Shown here piece after piece: positions 13,706 to 28,018 of a stretch of 64,000 bases of DNA. Origin of the DNA: Ipomoea triloba (lineage: Eukaryota > Streptophyta > Magnoliopsida > Solanales > Convolvulaceae); the NCBI RefSeq assembly GCF_003576645.1, contig NC_044916.1, positions 7,137,002 through 7,201,001 of the forward strand, given 5' to 3'. The notes beneath the pieces are model-generated. The model did no database searches, was not told the DNA's origin, and saw nothing but the letters and a program-made list of their open reading frames with translations. The position numbers were made by a program, and so were the translations under genes. Each line of letters opens with the position of its first letter. Within the stretch, counting starts at the first letter, position 1.

Positions 13706-16700
13706 AATGGTTCCCATGCAGGTGGCTTTCTCAGGTGCGGTTGTGTAGTTGCCATGTTTAGGTGCTATGCTTTCCTTTTTAAGGTGCGTGATTTTTGTGT
13801 TTATGGTGTGTCAGTGTTAAAGTGCGTGAACTAAAATTTTAGGTGCGTGATTTCTTTCTTAAGGTGCGTCAGTTGTTGAAACTTAAGGTGCGCCATTTTA
13901 AAACTTTAGGTGAGTGGTTTGTGTTCTTTAAGGGCTTTGTTTGTGTGCTTAATGTGCGTAATTTGTGTATTTAAGGTGCGTCATTTTAAAACTTTAGGTG
14001 TGTGGTTTGTGTTCTTAAGGTGCTTTGTTTGTGTGCTAAAGGTGTGTGGTTTGTATACTTAAGGTGAGCCATTTTAATACTTTAGGTGCTTCAACCGCAT
14101 GAGAAGCTATACTCACATTGAACTCTACCCCACACACACACACACACACACATTAAGGATGGAGAATTCTAGCTAGCGGGCTTCACAAGTTGGTTTGCCG
14201 AAACTACAATCTGTGGTGGGACGGACGGATCAAGGCCAGCTCGCATGGACACTCCTATAATTCAGTATTTGAACAAGTGCAAAATTTTATAGTAATATAT
14301 TTAAAAATTTTTACTTAAATTTATGTTTTAATATAGCTTTATTTAAACCGCCTTTCTATGTTTTGACTAGAGATCAAAGTGATGCTTTAGTAGCAATCCC
14401 AACTAATAAGTTTATCTGATCGTTAACTTGATAATTATAATGTTTTAAATTTGACTTTCAGAATGCCGGAATAACCTATTGGTTTGAGCTGGTCATCCTT
14501 GTGATCCTTTCTCAGTTAAGGTAAGAAAAAGAAATGACGTACGTATAGTTATAAAAAAATGAATTTAAAAAAAAAAAAAGAAGCAAATTACAATATGGAA
14601 CTCAAAATTATTACAATTTTTAATAACATATGTTAACCTAAAGCCTTCCATTCCCCAATATAATCAACCCGGGAACAAGACGACCTTGAGGATGATGAAA
14701 AAGGAAGTTGATTAAATCAAGATCATATCATATCGCCGTTCTTATATATGCATGCAGATTGCAGAGAATTGAGGCCGTACAAGTGAATCCAAGGGAATCC
14801 AATAAAAGATGCCTGAAAAGTTGTGTTCTCCACATCCATATATATGAAGAATATGAAAGTAGTGTAATTTGGCATCTAATAAATAATTAAGATTTATTAA
14901 GTAACGACAGGAATTCAAAAGGAAGCTCTTTTAACAAGATTAATTAGTTTGCATGGCGGGTTTAAGTTGATTAGTCTCTAGCTACTAGCAAAGTCTAAGC
15001 TATATATATATATATATATATAATATTGGGTAGCTGCAGGAGAGTATCAGATTCTCTGCTCTTTCATCTCATGCAATGCAATGCAAACACCTGAAAAAGA
15101 TGATCCAAACTACTAATATATATATTTATTTAGCTTTCTCAATTCTATAGATGATTTGCTGCCCCTTCTTTTCCGATCCTTTCCATTTTTCTATTGCAAA
15201 TCTCCAATAATATTAGATTATGTTACTTCATCTCATCTTCCAAAGTTTAATTTTTAGATATAAAATATGAAGCTTGTGATATTGGCACTATTTTTTTTTA
15301 AATGGTAATATGATTAGTTTATCAGTCAATTTTATCTTATTTAACTACTATTAGCTGCTTGACTTGAATTGGTTAAACAATCAATATGAGTGTTTGCTTA
15401 ATTAATTTTTTATTTAACTTATTGCTCCAAAATGTTAAAATTAAAAAAAAAAAACTGTTAAAGTATCTTTTTCGATCAATTTTTTGAGAAAGTCAGTTTG
15501 CATGTAATAATCAGTTATCAGCTAACAACTAATTTACCAAACACTTTCTACAATCAACTAATGATATCAACCAGTTAAACTCACTAACCCAACCAACTAA
15601 CAGCTATTTACCAATCATCCAATTATATATTTTTTTTAATTAATGAAAACCACTTCTTAAACTCCATCAAGTACCATGCATATTTCATGCTTGACATGCA
15701 TGGTAGGATGTTATTGCATGTTGTCCCTAGTTCTCATTCATGCTCCTATTTTGTCATTAATATTTTTATCCAAATTGCTATTTGTATTTATAATTCTTAT
15801 ATAGTTAATAGTTATTTTCGTCCTTAGCTCTTGGGTATGTAATCTCTTCTATCATGATTCTTTTTCACTCTAAAGTACTTTAATTAATTGGTTGCAACTC
15901 TCCACGTATATATGCCTGAAAAAATTGAGGATGAAACAGTTGAATTTCCTTAAATTTGGGGAGTATAAATTGTTAGGGGAATTCAACCATACGTTTCCTA
16001 CTCAAACTTTCATATTAATTAAAGACTCACGATATAAATATTATTGAAGCTACAACCAATTAAAACGTTTAATTTTAAAGTGAAAAGATCTTAATAGAAA
16101 GTATTGTTCAATAATAAGGGATGCAAATAACAATTACTCAATAATTAAGAATGAAATTAAAATAGTAATTTAGATACAAGATAAAGGATGAATGAAATAT
16201 GAGCATGGGTAAGAATTACGTACAAAAATAACAATTTTCTTTAAACATAATATTTAATTAATTATTAATTTGAATGTGAGAACATATATTTTGAGTTTTT
16301 GACTCACAACTAAAAGTGGTCAAACATATAGAATCAATTACATAATATACTAATAATATAAGTATTTTGAGTGAATAATAAATCATGATATGCCATATTT
16401 AAAAGCACCTTGCTACATTCCCTTACATTTATTATTTACACAAATTGATTTTTTTAAAATGGAAGTAGCCTAAGCTCAAAAGCTGAGGGTGGCTCAGCTA
16501 GCTCATTGTTTTGCCCAATGCACAAAAGCATATTGGCTTGAATATACGTTACGTACGTTCTCCGGTTAATGTGCCATGCATGCATGGACTCTCCTTTTCT
16601 TTTCTTTTTAAGTCAAAAAACACTTTATGCCCTCACTAAACCACGTGAATTACTGCATGGTCTAATTATTTAAAATAAGTTTAAAGTAAATGAAAATGTG

Positions 16701-18747
16701 ATTGAAAGTTGACGACACACACTTTCATCCAAAACTAATAATATTAGAAAACGAAAACCAAATGTGATGTATGTGAAAAGCAGGCAATATATATTTCTAA
16801 TCAAATATCACATTTACAACGTAACTCATGTATTCAGAGGATTTTCAAGTGAATTATTGTATGAGTCACATATTCGATAATGACTAATGACATTATTTAG
16901 TTTATGTTAATGTGAGCAGTTCTATAATTAGTTTTCACTAGGGTATAAAAATGTTATACTTTGTATGTGCAAAATTTTAAAGTATAAAAGTCTAGATGAA
17001 AGCTAAAGGCGGTGGAATTTTGATAGTTAATGATGGACAACTCAAAGCCAACTACTTATTAGTAGTGATAGCCGTAATATAATAAATACCCCTTTACTTA
17101 TTAGGGGAGGGATCTGATCTGGACTTTAAAGAGAGATTGGTACTTTGTAGAGTAAGTCTTCATCGGATATGAATACCTTGAGTTTAATAATATATTGTGA
17201 AACTATATAGAACTTATTATTTATAGGGATGACAATTTTGCCCGACGTTAATGGCTCGGGAAAACCTAGTTCCTGTCCGACTGGGGCAGGAATGTAGAAT
17301 ATTTCGGAGGAACGGGGACGGAGGACGGGAGTTTTATTCCGTCCTGACCCCATTGCGAATGCTCGAAATACATATATATTATATTATATTATATATTATA
17401 TAATTATATTATATTATATAATTATATTAATATACTAATATTTATATATACTAAAATTTAATTTGTGACTTTTGATTTTTTTTCAAGTGTATGAATATTT
17501 GATATTTTGGTTGTGAAATTAAGATTTGAATCTTTAAGTTTAGTTTAATGTTTTTAAGTATTTTGTACTAGTGGTATTTGAGATGATTGAATGTTAGGCT
17601 AATTGGATGCTTAAATATGTAAAATTTGAAATTAATTGCATAATTTAAATAAAATATTATTTATAGTGTGCTAAAAAAATTAGAAAATTTAAACAATTTT
17701 TTTTAAAAGTCGGGATGGGAAATTCCCGTACCTAAAAATCTCCAAGGGTACGGGATGGAGGGTAATTCTCCATCGATCCCCGCCGGAGAATGGGACTTTC
17801 TCTGTGGCACTCATTCCAAATACATGGCTTAATCGTTAGTACCTAAGTGGCAAACTTGTTAATAGGTAATTAAAAATTATATCTTTTAAAACTTTTATTT
17901 GATTAACACTTAGCTTGAAAAGGCGAGCTAACGAAAACTACCTTGGGGATGGGAGTTCCAAAAATAAACTAAGGCATTAATGGACATATTAGAGAGGGAA
18001 GGTTATAGAGGATTTTGTTTTCTCTTAAACTTTCACAAAATATCATTTCATCCAAATTAATTATAATTTTTTGAAGTAAATAATCACAAGTTTAACAAAT
18101 ACAGAATCAAGTGTAAACATTCGCTCATAAATTGAGTAGCCACTTTGTTATCATTCATAGGGTGTAGCTCATATGGTAGAGTGCTTGCTTCGCATGCGAG
18201 GGGCATAGGGTTCAATTCCTCGCACTTCCACATATTGATTGATATTTTATTGAGTAATATATTTTTATTTCGGATCAATCTATATTGATTGATTGCTTCC
18301 ATTATGTTATTGTTAACAAATAACACCATTTTTTGCTTTAGATCTCCCAAACCATTCCACAGGAAATCCGGGCTTTAGATCTCCCAAACCATTCCGCAGG
18401 AAATCCGGATACGTTTTTGTTGATCCTTCAAAAAAAAATATTCATTCCCCTCATAACGAAAAAGAATAAGAGACAGAACAAATAAAGATTTTTTTTTCAA
18501 TTCAGCTCCGGCCTTGAATACCTCATTCAAGAATTTTTTTAGATCCAATGCTTTTTAGATCCAATGCGTGTGTGTGTGTGTGGTGTATATATATATATAT
18601 ATATAGCAGCCATTCCTAGGAATGTTATTAACAATCATCTCCCTCACACCTTGATCCTAAAGTCAAGAGAGCGCCTCCCTACACGCCACAACCATCATAA
18701 TGTATAGGTCCTGCAACATGTGAGTGGTCCGTTAGTGGCTGCTATAA
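13205..18747 (+). repeat. direct copy C of 3860-9431
   Basis: Collinear with copy A from its first base to the C-run, differing mainly by homopolymer indels. Unlike copy A it runs without a break into the LINE fragment at 18759, so it looks like the correct version of the locus. It contains the partner of every element described for copy A, including the tRNA-like sequence at about 18159-18231. Confidence 0.93.
18159..18231 (+). pseudogene. tRNA-Ala(CGC)-like sequence, copy C
   Basis: Same sequence as at 8839-8911: intact A-box-like and B-box-like promoter elements and the CGC anticodon loop, with a defective acceptor stem. Confidence 0.6.
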
Positions 18748-18758
18748 CCCCCCCCCCC

Positions 18759-19694
18759 TCGCACACAACATTGCTCCATAGACCGCCACACCACTCCCAG
18801 CCAATAAAGCCCCATCCATATAACACTAGAACGCCGTAGTCAGCCCAGCCAGCTAAAGCAGCAGCAACACAGCAGCCAATATGTGTTTCACCCACTCCTG
18901 CATGTACGTTATTCAATCGACCTCACCAGCACGCCCACTGCTATGTTAACCACCACCGCCAAGGATATAGGCACCACATTCCAAACACTGCTATATCTCT
19001 CCCCCACATCAAGACTACCAACCGACACAACACCTCAACACTCGCTTTACCAAAGTAATCATTCATGACTTTGTTAGAAAAATTCATACATGCCCAGTGG
19101 AAGCATCAATCGCTTTTTATAGATTCTACATTCAAAGAGGGAGTTAGAATGTTTTTACCCTTGAAGCATGCTTTAGCAGAATCAACATCTTGAACTGTCC
19201 AATTGTCTGGCCTCTAATCTATCCACCGGCCGGGCACGTGAGAACTCCTAGAGATTTTACATGAAAACTATTTTTTGACAAATCTCTCTTTTTCACATCT
19301 CTAATCTTTAAGGAAAGGGTAAAGCTGTTTATATAGTCTAGTTTGGGACCAAAGATGCTGGCCTTTTACAAGCTCAAAACTACCCAATATTGAAGTTCAA
19401 CTTCTAAGGCCTAAAACAATAAATGTTGACTTCTAATACATATATACATGTCTAACGGACTTCGTTGAAGGTTCCTCCTGTTGTGAAGTAGTGGGCAACT
19501 CCACCCAGGTTCCACACCGACCCCGCCACTACACAACAAAGGAAAATGTGCTCCAACGTCTTCGCGTCTAGACCATAGGTAGGGCACTCCACATCAATGT
19601 CCACATGTTTCCACCGCAACGCCACCCTTGTTGGCAACACCTATCTATGACACTTTCAGATGAATATCTTAACTTTATATGACAGTTGTTGCAA
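18759..19694 (-). mobile_element. LINE ORF2 3' fragment (copy 2)
   Basis: Same as 12210-13179. The zinc-binding region reads on the minus strand from 19640 to 19452 and the RNase H-like remnant from about 18916 to 18760. No intact ORF remains. This version is contiguous with unique flanks on both sides, so it is probably the real locus. Confidence 0.75.
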
Positions 19695-19712
19695 AAAAAA
19701 AAAAAAAAAAAA

Positions 19713-19744
<32 letters not shown>

Positions 19745-19748
19745 AAAA
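19695..19748. repeat. poly-A and (AAAAC)n simple repeat
   Basis: An A-run of about 24 is followed by five AAAAC units and another A-run. Confidence 0.9.
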
Positions 19749-22375
19749 TTTATATGGCACCTGGAGGAAACTAAGAACCAATCTCAATCTTATATTTGAA
19801 AAAATTGGATGGATCAGATCTGATTTTTTTAAAAAAAATAGATAACATTTTCGTAATTATCACCAACTTTACTATGCAAACGTGACCACTAAAATTTGTA
19901 ATGGGCATTATATTGGATTGGCCTGTTTATCTAATGGGCCTTAATAAGACTCAAGCATTAAAAAAGATAGGTTGGATCAAGTTAAAGTTAGGCCGAGGCA
20001 TAAGTCCCTATTTAGGGTCAGTTCATTCCTACCCCTAGTGCCAACCAAACCTTAAAATTTCCTTAATTTATATACTATATGTCTATATCGAGCATAGACA
20101 TACAATCAACGCAAAACCCTTGAGAAATCAAAGCAACCCCATTGATGGGATTTTTGTAGGCCCAAGTTTTACCCTAAAAATAGAATTTAAAAATAATAAA
20201 TATTAAAAATTAGAATGGGCATTAGCTGATGGCCACTCCAATTGCCTAGTGAGTGCATGCTCTATGACCGCTTGCTAGGTAGCTCCCGTGTGCAAATAAC
20301 TCATTTCTTTTTCCTTTTTCTTATTTTGAAAAACTCGAGTTCTTCTCCAAAAACCCAAGTATTTTCTCTCCTCTACTACATCAAATTCTCTTTCTTCCTC
20401 ATCAATGCTTTAAAAACTAACTCAAAAAACTCCATTAAAATTGTCGACTGAAAATTTCTCCACTGGGAATAAAATATGTGAACTGGAAAAGAGCTCGTGC
20501 AAATTAAATGGAATTGGATCCTATGTATTGGTTAGTTTTAATTGGGCCTTTATCACATATGAGTGTACTATACTTTATGTAAGTCCACTTTCAATGCAAT
20601 ATGTCCCCTCTTCCCCTTCTTCCGTCTCATATATATATATATATATATATGGTTGATTTTATTGAGTTAATGTAATATTAATTATTAGTTGAAACTTTCT
20701 TAGTATAAAGTTGCTTTTAAAAAAGTCAAATTAATAAGCATATCATGAAGGGTTTCAATCACCTTATCAAAAACTTTATAAGCAACCTTATGTGATTGGT
20801 TTAAAACTGCTTGCATTAACTAGGTTTTCACTTTTGGTGTTAATACCATATATGCCCTCTTAAGGGTATGCATGTATCAAAATTAAATACTGTCATTAAC
20901 AAACATGTTTAATGTATCACTCCGTATTTAATTCGTATACAAATCTGTTGTAACTTTAATTCCTTCTTTGTCATGGATCCTGGTTTAAATGTGGATAGTA
21001 TTTTTCGTGTCGCCAGTGCGGATTCACCATTAAGTATGTAAAAATGCACTGTATAGTATTTGAAAATACATCACAATAAAATGCACCAATCTACTAAAAA
21101 TGAACTACACACAAAAAATACATCACACCTCACAATACTTAATGATGCATTTTCAAACAGTTTGTAATGTATTTATGTGTATCTAATGGTAAGTAATCAC
21201 ATGATTGCACGGGAAGCACGATAACTTGTCTCCTTTGCCATGAATTACGAACAAATTACATGTTCTCCTTTCAGTCAACAACTACGGCTCTACCTCTACC
21301 CTTATTTAATTCCTTCTTATAAAGTAAAAAAGAAAGTGAGAAACAAAGAAAAATTCAATGGCCATAGACAAAATGCATGTATAGTCCATATAAACAATCA
21401 TTCAATAATTTCACTTGGATCCCTAAGGTATTAGATAATAACACTCCAACCTCTTGTTCGGATTTCACACCTAGTTAAGCCCAAATGTTCATCAGCTTCT
21501 GTAGAATTTTTACCCTTTTTTATTATGAAGGTAATTCACAAACAATTACTCGAGAATACACATTAAATAAATTCTACTCTTGTGTAATAGTCTGTAAATT
21601 ACATAGAAGAAGTAAATTAACTAGAAAGACATATACAACATGCACGATTAAGGTGTTGGCATACAATTACATATATTATATCATGGACCATGGTCCACCT
21701 TGCAAGATAGATCATTAATATACATGTTTATTTTTATATACTGAAGGTTCATTTTTAGTATATTAAATGTTTATTTTTAGTGTACTTATGAATATTCAAA
21801 TTTTTAAATGAAAAAAGAAAAAAAAAACTTTAGTATAACATGTATTATCCTTGTCATTGGCATATGAATAAGCCTAATATTATGTTGAAGAAGAGTATGA
21901 ATCGGTATCCTTGTCCTAGAGGATTAAGAGCTTTAGATTATTGGGCGTAGTATGAATATGAGAAAGGTTAGAATAAGCATGTATTATCCTGTTCTGTGAT
22001 TTTATAATGCCTTATTTACTGATTTACTATCATTCTCTTATATATATAATTGCTATTCTCTCAGTCTCTCCAATCTTTGATATTATTTCCATGAAATCTC
22101 TGATTTATGCCTTGAATATTGAATAAGTTTATTCATTTACCCTATAGTCGAAATACCAGTTTGAGCGACTTAAAAAAGTACTAGTATTCAATTTTGTATT
22201 TCAATCCACAATTATATTTTTTCTATTCAAATCTAACATGAACAATCAAATAATAGAATGCAAAAATAATTAATATGAAAAATGAAACAATCAAACCTAA
22301 CATTAAATAATTATATTGGATAAGATAGGATTGAAGTTTCATCAATATTTCAAGATATTAAGAGAAGCAGGTTGA
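19749..22375. other. intergenic DNA, no gene seen
   Basis: AT-rich, with short ORFs only. Notable pieces are an (AT)n microsatellite at about 20629-20650 and the phrase GGACCATGGTCCACCTTGCA at about 21684-21703, a relic terminus of the family described at 49317-49882 and 50498-51092. That is followed by '(T)TCATTTTTAGTATA' repeats also seen at about 28060-28160. Confidence 0.55.
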
Positions 22376-22950
22376 TAGGGAATATACCTCGGTATGTTGT
22401 CCAGCTTGTACCTAACATCTGATTGGGTCCAACTCTACATGTGGTGATGTTTCTTTCGCGATCTGATCCGACCTCTTAGGAGTATCGATCGACCTGAGTA
22501 GGAGCTTACGACGCTCTTACCTTCTTGAGCTTGTTCCCAACTTGGGTGGTGGACTTCTATCGGCCAAGCCCCAAAGATAGCTTGATAACTAGTGGCTAGT
22601 TAGGCAGCCTACCACACGTGGACGCTTCGACTTGAACCCTCGGTCCGCCCATTGCATGAATAATACGTGGCACACATGTCGGTCCCTCGGCATGTGTCCC
22701 TCCAAGCTTCTCCTATAAGTACCACGCCCAACACTTGCACATGGATTTTTTATTTTTTTTTTTCCATTCTCTTGAGAGAATACCCCTAAGCTCGAGAGAC
22801 TTTGACGCCTTTGTCTTGCTAATCATAGTTATCTACTTTTACCAAATATCTTTTTACAAATTGCTAATCCTATGGTCAATATCGCTAACACAATATGTTA
22901 TCCGCTAGTGAATTGCAAATGGTAAACGAGACCAATATTTCAAGAGATTA
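22376..22950. mobile_element. possible LTR-like or solo-LTR fragment
   Basis: A GC-richer island in AT-rich DNA. It contains a TATA-like CTCCTATAAGTACC near 22710 followed by a leader-like 'GAGAGAATACCCC', which resembles LTR promoter organisation. Similar 25-nt stretches flank the segment (CAATATTTCAAGATATTAAG at about 22343 and CAATATTTCAAGAGATTAAA at about 22933). Terminal TG..CA and a short target duplication could not be fixed, so the call is tentative. Confidence 0.35.
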
Positions 22951-23988
22951 AAAGAAGTGAGTAATTAAATACAAGTTTAGGGGTGCATTCACAAATTGCA
23001 AAACGAGAGAGGAGGCAGAGTGAAATTATGTACAATAATCATTTCACTCCGTACTAGGATTGTAGTTGGAGAATTTGGAGCATACGGCGGAAGATATAAA
23101 TATGAAAGCTTTTCAAAATATTTTTGTCGGGCCACCAATCTGAAGCTTCCCTTTTTTCTCCTTCGCCGAAAATGCGTCGCACTCTCTCTCTCTCTCTCTC
23201 TACGCCCTGTGGATATTCTAAATTCTCAAATGTCTTTTTATGAAATTTCAACCCAATTTTACTACGCCTTCCGAATAGGTCCACTTCAATGCCTGTTATT
23301 ATAGACTCTCCCTATTATAGTAATATAATTATTGTTAAATTTCATTTTTGGTATTCCTTTTATTATTTGTAATATTATCCCCATTTATTGCTGCTCTTCC
23401 GCTACTGTTTCTTCATTTTTTATGCATGATTATGATGATGATGATGCCCTTTTCAGAGGAAGAAACCGTATGAACTCAGCGGTGTCACCGTCGATTTTGT
23501 ATGAATTTTCTGATTTTTCACTCTCTTGTTCCGTTTGTTTGGTCGGAATTTTTATTGGGTTTTCGAGTTTAAATACAATTTTGTGATTTTCAAGGCTATC
23601 AAGATCGTTTCTGATCAAAGCCCTTGATTTTTTTTTTTGGGGGTTCTGGGTTCTGTTCAGTACGAGTGTGTGTATATTTGTAATTGTATACATGGAGAAT
23701 TTTGGGTTTCATTATAATTGAAAAGCTGACTTTGTTGCCTCTGAATCTTTCCTTTGGTTCTGATCAAAACCCTAGGAATTTTTTGGGGTTTTGCTCTGGG
23801 ATATATATATAGATGTGGTGTGTGGAGAAGGTTGGGCTCTCATTCATATAGGAATTCTTGAAATTTTGTTTCTTTAAATTGATCGTTTGCGTTTTGGATT
23901 CTTGGCTTGCCCATACTCTAAGCCGCACATAAACGTGATATACATATAAGTAAAGTGATTGGGTGAAAATCAAGGTTGTGGGGAGGGT

Positions 23989-26900
23989 ATGAATATGGAT
24001 GATATGAGAGGGATGAAAAGGCTGGGTGAGGAAGTTGGAGGAAACTTGGAAATTAAGAAAGTAAGGGTAGGGGAAGTTGATGGGATTCTTGAGACTCTGA
24101 ATGAAGTTAGGGTTCTGCAAGAGGTTGAGTCGGATATGCCGGGTTTAGGAAATTTTTTGTCTGATAACCATTTTCTAGGGTTTGAAGAAACTGGGTTTGC
24201 TAAGGGGTTTGATGGAGGTTTTCAGAATGCAGGGGATATGGCTGGTGATTTGATAAGAGGGGAAACGATCGTGGCTGTTGGAGAAGATAATATGCATAGA
24301 GGAAAGGAGGTATCTTGTAGTGGTTTACAACCGGTAAATAGTAATAATGGTGATGGAATTGAAATTGGTTTGGAACAGTATAATCAACTTATGGCAGAGA
24401 CGAGAGAGGAAGTAATTGACATATCATCTGATGACAGTGATGAAGAGGTAATAGTCGTGGCTGAAGTTAAAGGGAAGGGAAAGCAAGTTGAGCAAATAAA
24501 TTCGTATGAGAATTTTGGAAATTTTAGTCATGGCTTGGAAGGAATGGAAATGGACTTGTTACAGGTTCAGAATATAAATTCATTTGAAAATTTCGATCTC
24601 GGGTTTGGAGGAATGGAGATGGACAGGTCACAGGCTGGGGAAATAAATTCATTTGAAAACTTTGGAAATTTTAATCTTGGAATTGGAGGAATGGAGATGC
24701 CGATGGACACTCTGGGTGATGGAAATTCCGGGAGTGGTGCGTGGAGATACTCCATGGAAGAAAAAGGGAAAGCAAAAGTTGGTGATCCTTGGCTATCAAT
24801 TGCCAGTGAGCCATTTCAAATGGATGTCCTACCTGAGGAGCAGGAATTTGGAATCCAGTACAATACTTCCTCATCAATTCCATTTCAGTTTGAAACTATT
24901 GAGCTTGAACAAACTGATGATCTCTTTTTGACAGCAGACCTTGGACTTAGATTAGAGCAGGTTGCTGCATATGAAGATCAGGTGATGCCTCAGTTTGAAC
25001 TTCCCTTCATTGAACAACAAATTAATCAGGTCCCAGCTAACAACCTGGAATTCGGGAGGGAGTGGGCTGCTGGCAATGCTGGACAGGCAATAGATGCATT
25101 ACAGCAAAGGGCAGATACAGTTAGACACCGTACAGTTTCGAGCCAGGTAGCCCAACATTATGCACGGTTCAATTCCCAAGAAGCAGATACTGGTTTGAAA
25201 CAAAAGTCGCCATCCATAGAAATTGATGAACAACTAGGAAACACTCCTGGTCCCTTTTCTACAGCATTGAAGATAATCAGGGAGCAAAACCTGAAAAAGA
25301 ATGCTCACCCGCTGATTGGATGGAAGCCGTCTCGAAATGCTGACTTTAATGGTTCTGCCCGTCCTGCTCCTTCTCTGCTGGATCTTTCTTTGAAATTCCT
25401 TGTACAAAATGCTGAAGCTTTGGTTTCACTTGAGGGTGTCCCTGACACACTGAGGAAAAGACTTATGGACTTGCTATGTGATTCCAGGAGAATGAATATC
25501 CGGATGCTGAACCTCCTCTTAAAGGGATCTCCAACTGAGATCAGGATAAAGGACTGTTCGTGGTTAACCGAAGATGGATTTTCCAAATCATTTCGAGACC
25601 TTGATGGATGTAACTTGATGGTAAGTCAGAATTCTTTGCTTTTTATTGTAAACTTGTTTTAATTGCTTGATCTAAAAGGGATGGGGAGCAAAGAGAATTT
25701 GTCAAGTTTCAATGTTACATTTTTATAGATTCAAATATGCCTTTCTCATGCTATTCCCTGTCTTAATAGTATTGGAGAATTCCAAATGTCTAAGCTCTTA
25801 TCTGGAACTTCAAGAAAGTCTTAGCTTTCACATTGCAGCACTATTTGTTTGTCTTTTTCTTTTAAGTATTTTCCAGTACTTCCTCTAGAATGTGATGATC
25901 TTATTTCCCATTCTTGATGTCTTGAAACAGGTCCTTCAGCTTGACATGTGTGGGCAAGGCTTGCTTGACCCTGTGTTGGGCGAAACCATAGCTCGATCTT
26001 CACATGGTTTGCCGAATTTGGGTATTCTATCACTAAGGGGTGCATGTCGTTTATCTGATAGTGCATTGACATCACTCGTAGCTTCAGCACCTTTACTGCA
26101 GTCAATAAATTTGGGACAGTGCTCTCTTCTCACACACAGCTGCATCGAAATTATCTCCAACTCACTGGGAGGACTCCTTAAGGAGCTCCACATCAATGAA
26201 TGCCATAGTATAGATGCAATGTGTACTATCCCTGCATTGAAGAAGTTGAAATGTTTAGAAGTGTTATCAGTTGCTGGAATTCAGACTGTATGTGATCAGT
26301 TTGTTTGTGAAATTGTGAAAGAATGTGGTAAAAATCTGAAGGAGCTTGATTTGGCGGATTGTGAGTAAGTTCACAGCACGTTCTACGTAAATGATTGCTT
26401 CTTCAACTCGAAACTCTTCTAGTGTTTTCTTCATTTATTAATAGCAATTTCACTTTGGCTGCAGGAAATTGACTGATTATTCTATGAAGGTCATCGGAGA
26501 TGGATGTGCAAATTTGCTTTCATTAAATATTTCAAACTTACAGAGATTGACAGATGTGGGAATTCAGTTTCTCGCAAACGGTTGCAGATCAATTCAAAGA
26601 CTCAATTTGCAACGCAATGGCTTTAGGTCAGTTCTTACACACCAGATTTCACCTTTAAAATTGTGCACGAGCAGCTGTTTCTGATCAGTCATTGCTTTTA
26701 TGATGTGGTCATCTTTCAATATTCCGGGTAGGGTTCAGAGTCAATTGCATCCTATTGTAATATGAAATCTGGTTTAATATTTAAGGAATATTATATGAAT
26801 ACTTAGTGGCCTATCTATTAACTAGCAGCTGATTGTGTTATATTAATTGCTATTGTTTCCACTCATTTTCTGTTGATCGTTCATTACATGCTCAGTGATG

Positions 26901-27777
26901 ATGCTCTTGCTGCATATTTGGAAGCTTCTGGACAGTGTTTGGAGGAACTTTCGCTTAATCATTGCTCCAAGGTAAAACTTGTGTCTTATAACACCCGTGC
27001 CAATATTACATCTATATATAAGCTTTGTTCCTGCATATTATGCGTGAGTTACTGTCATCTTGCGTGCTCAACAATTAGCTAAAGATGCCATGAGCAAGCC
27101 GATTGCAAATTATTCGAGGCACTTTTGGCAATTATCTACTATGCAGAAAAAATCTGATCGAATTTTCAAATAGTGGCCAGGGAAAATGAAGAAACCATTT
27201 TCTTTAAGAATTTGTTTATTTTTTGGCTTAATTGCTGTCGGTGCCTGAAACGGTGGATGTTGTATGATATTTGTAGGTTGACCAAAATACTGCATTGTCA
27301 CTCGCCAAATTTTCGAGAAAGTTAGTATGCTTGGACCTATCATGGTGTCGTAGAATATCTGACGAGGCACTTGGACTGATCCTAGACAGCTGCCCCCTCA
27401 AGCTACTTAAACTCTTTGGCTGCACACAGGTGAGCTTACATCATTACACAATATTTATAATTTATCGTTTCCATCTTGTGAATCACACAATATCCTAGTA
27501 ATTCTCGGTGAAGTTGTGAATACATATATAGATGTTGCGAAATAAGAAAAGGACATATAGAAATTAGCTAGATGTATCAACTATTGTCACATTGCTTGTT
27601 GTCTGAAATGAGTCGTTTTTTGAGCAGATCACAAGCGTTTCCGTCAATGGGCACTCCAACTCTGCTGTCCAGATTGTCGGGTTGAGGGGGACGCTCATAT
27701 TACACAACATTAACAAGTTTGAACCCGAGGAAGTTTTCTTGCGCTATTCGCCTCTCCTGACATCTTCTGGTATCTGA
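23989..27777 (+). CDS. RAD7/rhp7-like leucine-rich-repeat protein (6 exons)
   Basis: Related to yeast Rad7/fission yeast rhp7, LRR proteins of global-genome nucleotide excision repair; plants have homologues annotated 'DNA repair protein rhp7-like'. Exons read as 23989-25620, 25931-26364, 26465-26626, 26896-26971, 27277-27429 and 27628-27777, giving 868 residues in frame. Residues 1-440 are low-homology and acidic. They include V142-I-D-I145 followed by SSDDSDEE, a typical SUMO-interacting motif, and three near-tandem repeats at about residues 170-241. The Rad7-type segment starts at FSTALKIIREQNLKK (about 423-437). Repeated RNI-type LRRs fill the rest (LSLRGACRLSDSAL, LDLSWCRRISDEALGL). I see no F-box. 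Start: the ORF opens with non-ATG codons, and the first ATG is 23989. A (CT)n tract lies in the probable promoter/leader at 23180-23200. Confidence 0.88.
24496..24711 (+). repeat. three in-frame repeats inside the RAD7-like CDS
   Basis: Units start at 24496, 24574 and 24643 and each encodes a form of INSFENFGNFNLGIGGMEM (unit 1: INSYENFGNFSHGLEGMEM; unit 2 lacks GNF). Unit lengths are 26, 23 and about 23 residues. DNA similarity is high enough to suggest fairly recent duplication. Confidence 0.85.
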
Positions 27778-28018
27778 CAACTGCGATCATATGTAGTCGA
27801 ACATAATAGTGCATACATTTTGTTGTCTGTTGGATTGATTGGTTAAAATTGTTTTCCTTAGGCTTGATTGTTCTGGTCATACAGAATGCTAACATGTATC
27901 ACCAAAAGGATGAATATATTTTGATTGCAAGCCTATTTGTTTGCAGATAAACCTATGATCACATTGTTGATTTTCTGTGTCTGCCTAACATGTTTGGTCC
28001 AGGGGATGGGATTAGCAG

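Noticed and set aside
23764..24120. 118-codon minus-strand ORF with Ser/Thr/Pro/His-rich product
   Set aside because: It overlaps the start of the RAD7-like gene in antisense, with no family resemblance.
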